Under the pieces are notes generated by a model. It ran no database searches. It was not told the DNA's origin and saw only the letters and a program-made list of their open reading frames with translations. Made by a program: the position numbers and the translations under genes. DNA of 6,527 nucleotides from Solirubrobacterales bacterium (GTDB lineage Bacteria > Actinomycetota > Thermoleophilia > Solirubrobacterales > Solirubrobacteraceae), in assembly GCA_015655225.1 (NCBI GenBank), contig JAATFK010000476.1, forward strand, positions 1 through 6,527. The letters are read 5' to 3'. Of this stretch, positions 5,952-6,527 are shown in pieces. The first letter of the stretch is position 1; the number at the start of each line of letters is the position of its first letter.

Positions 5952-5954
5952 ACT
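5949..5954 (+). promoter_or_regulatory. Possible internal -10 element (TAGACT) before the glycosyltransferase
   Basis: TAGACT is identical to the element before the LON-domain gene, and its TAG is also the stop codon of the GH57 gene. Thirty-four bases separate it from the ATG at 5989, predicting a 5' leader of roughly 27 nt. It could give the glycosyltransferase its own promoter in addition to read-through from the operon. The match may be partly accidental because the stop codon supplies half of it. Confidence 0.3.
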
Positions 5955-5988
5955 CCGCGCCGGCTCTCCTGGCCGGCGAGCCAGCCAC

Positions 5989-6527
5989 ATGGCCACCACC
6001 CGCGTCCTCATCCTCTCCTGGGAGTACCCGCCGCTGATCGAGGGCGGGCTCGCGCGGCACGTCCGCAAGCTCTCCGAGGGGCTCGTCGCGCGCGACGTGG
6101 AGGTGCACGTGCTGACCCGCGGCGACGCGCGGATGCCGGCGACCGAGACGCGCGGCGGCGTCGTCGTGCACCGCGTGCGGGAGCCGCGCAAGCCCCGCGA
6201 CCTGACCGAGTTCGTCACCTGGATCGAGGGGATGAACGGCGACATGGTGCGCGCCGGCCGGGAGCTGGGGCAGGAGGTCGCGTTCGACCTCGTGCACGGC
6301 CACGACTGGCTCGTCGCGGCGGCCGGGGAGGAGCTGGCCGCCGCGTTCGGCTGCCCCTGGGTCGTGACGGTGCACGCGACCGAGTACGGTCGCCACCAGG
6401 GCTGGGTCGACCGACACCCGCAGTCCTACATCCACGCCGCCGAGAGAGCGATGACGAACCGCGCCGACGCGGTCATCACCTGCTCGCTCTACATGCGCGA
6501 CCACGTCGCCGACGTCTTCGGCCTCGA
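5989..6527 (+). CDS. GT-B glycosyltransferase (glycogen-synthase-like, Rv3032-like), N-terminal part
   Basis: ATG at 5989 opens a frame that runs off the window end, giving 179 residues of the N-terminal Rossmann domain. Diagnostic motifs are LILSWEYPPLIEGGLARHV (7-25, the glycine-rich donor/acceptor loop of glycogen-synthase-like GT4/GT5 enzymes), VHGHDWLVA (102-110), TVHATEYGRHQGW (127-139) and ADAVITCSLYMRD (159-171). These follow M. tuberculosis Rv3032, as I recall it, almost motif by motif. Rv3032 is reported to be an alpha-1,4-glucosyltransferase that elongates MGLP and contributes to cytosolic glycogen. The C-terminal nucleotide-sugar domain with the EX7E-type motif is beyond the window, so donor specificity cannot be examined. 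The gene follows the GH57 gene after a 37-bp gap, probably in one operon. No clear Shine-Dalgarno is seen. A glycogen-only role is the main alternative. Confidence 0.92.
   Translation, partial: MATTRVLILSWEYPPLIEGGLARHVRKLSEGLVARDVEVHVLTRGDARMPATETRGGVVVHRVREPRKPRDLTEFVTWIEGMNGDMVRAGRELGQEVAFDLVHGHDWLVAAAGEELAAAFGCPWVVTVHATEYGRHQGWVDRHPQSYIHAAERAMTNRADAVITCSLYMRDHVADVFGL

Noticed and set aside
5959..5984. Small hairpins (GCCGGC pair; CTGGC/GCCAG) between the GH57 and glycosyltransferase genes as a terminator
   Set aside because: The stems are only 5-6 bp, mutually exclusive and of a kind expected by chance at this GC content; termination inside the apparent operon is unlikely.
1..6527. tRNA, rRNA, CRISPR array, insertion sequence or attachment site
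   Set aside because: No cloverleaf, rRNA-like conserved segment, regularly spaced repeats, transposase motif or terminal inverted repeats were seen on either strand.

Overview
The window is very GC-rich chromosomal DNA with dense GC-ending codon use, short intergenic gaps, few Shine-Dalgarno sequences and TANNNT -10-like elements close to start codons. Gene content and style point to a high-GC actinomycete. The class Thermoleophilia (Solirubrobacterales-type soil bacteria) is my best guess, but that is an inference: no rRNA or other marker gene is present.

Left part (1-1272). The 3' end of a gamma-glutamyltranspeptidase gene (+) runs into a large composite palindrome that looks like a transcription terminator. 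On the minus strand lie a LON substrate-binding-domain protein (646-1272) and, downstream of it, a small acidic helical protein of unknown function (357-620). A 67-bp divergent region (1273-1339) carries a 10-bp palindrome plus an extra half-site. It separates the LON gene from a full-length class I DNA photolyase (+, 1340-2770) with an intact tryptophan electron-transfer triad.

Centre (2737-3726). A class I SAM-dependent methyltransferase on the minus strand ends inside the 3' end of the photolyase gene (34-bp convergent overlap). It starts only 30 bp from a second methyltransferase gene that faces the other way. The 30-bp gap contains two interlocked -10-like hexamers on opposite strands, which suggests a shared bidirectional promoter.

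Right part (3757-6527). Three co-directional genes follow: a methyltransferase, a GH57 alpha-glucan branching-type enzyme (overlapping it by GTGA) and a GT-B glycosyltransferase cut by the window edge. From remembered sequences, order and family content match Rv3030-Rv3031-Rv3032 of Mycobacterium tuberculosis, a locus linked to 6-O-methylglucose lipopolysaccharide (MGLP) and cytosolic alpha-glucan synthesis. The likely joint role is building, branching and O-methylating an alpha-1,4-glucan. The divergent methyltransferase could add a second methylation activity, but that link rests only on position. This cluster is the most interesting content of the window. I see no rRNA, tRNA, CRISPR array, insertion sequence or phage gene.
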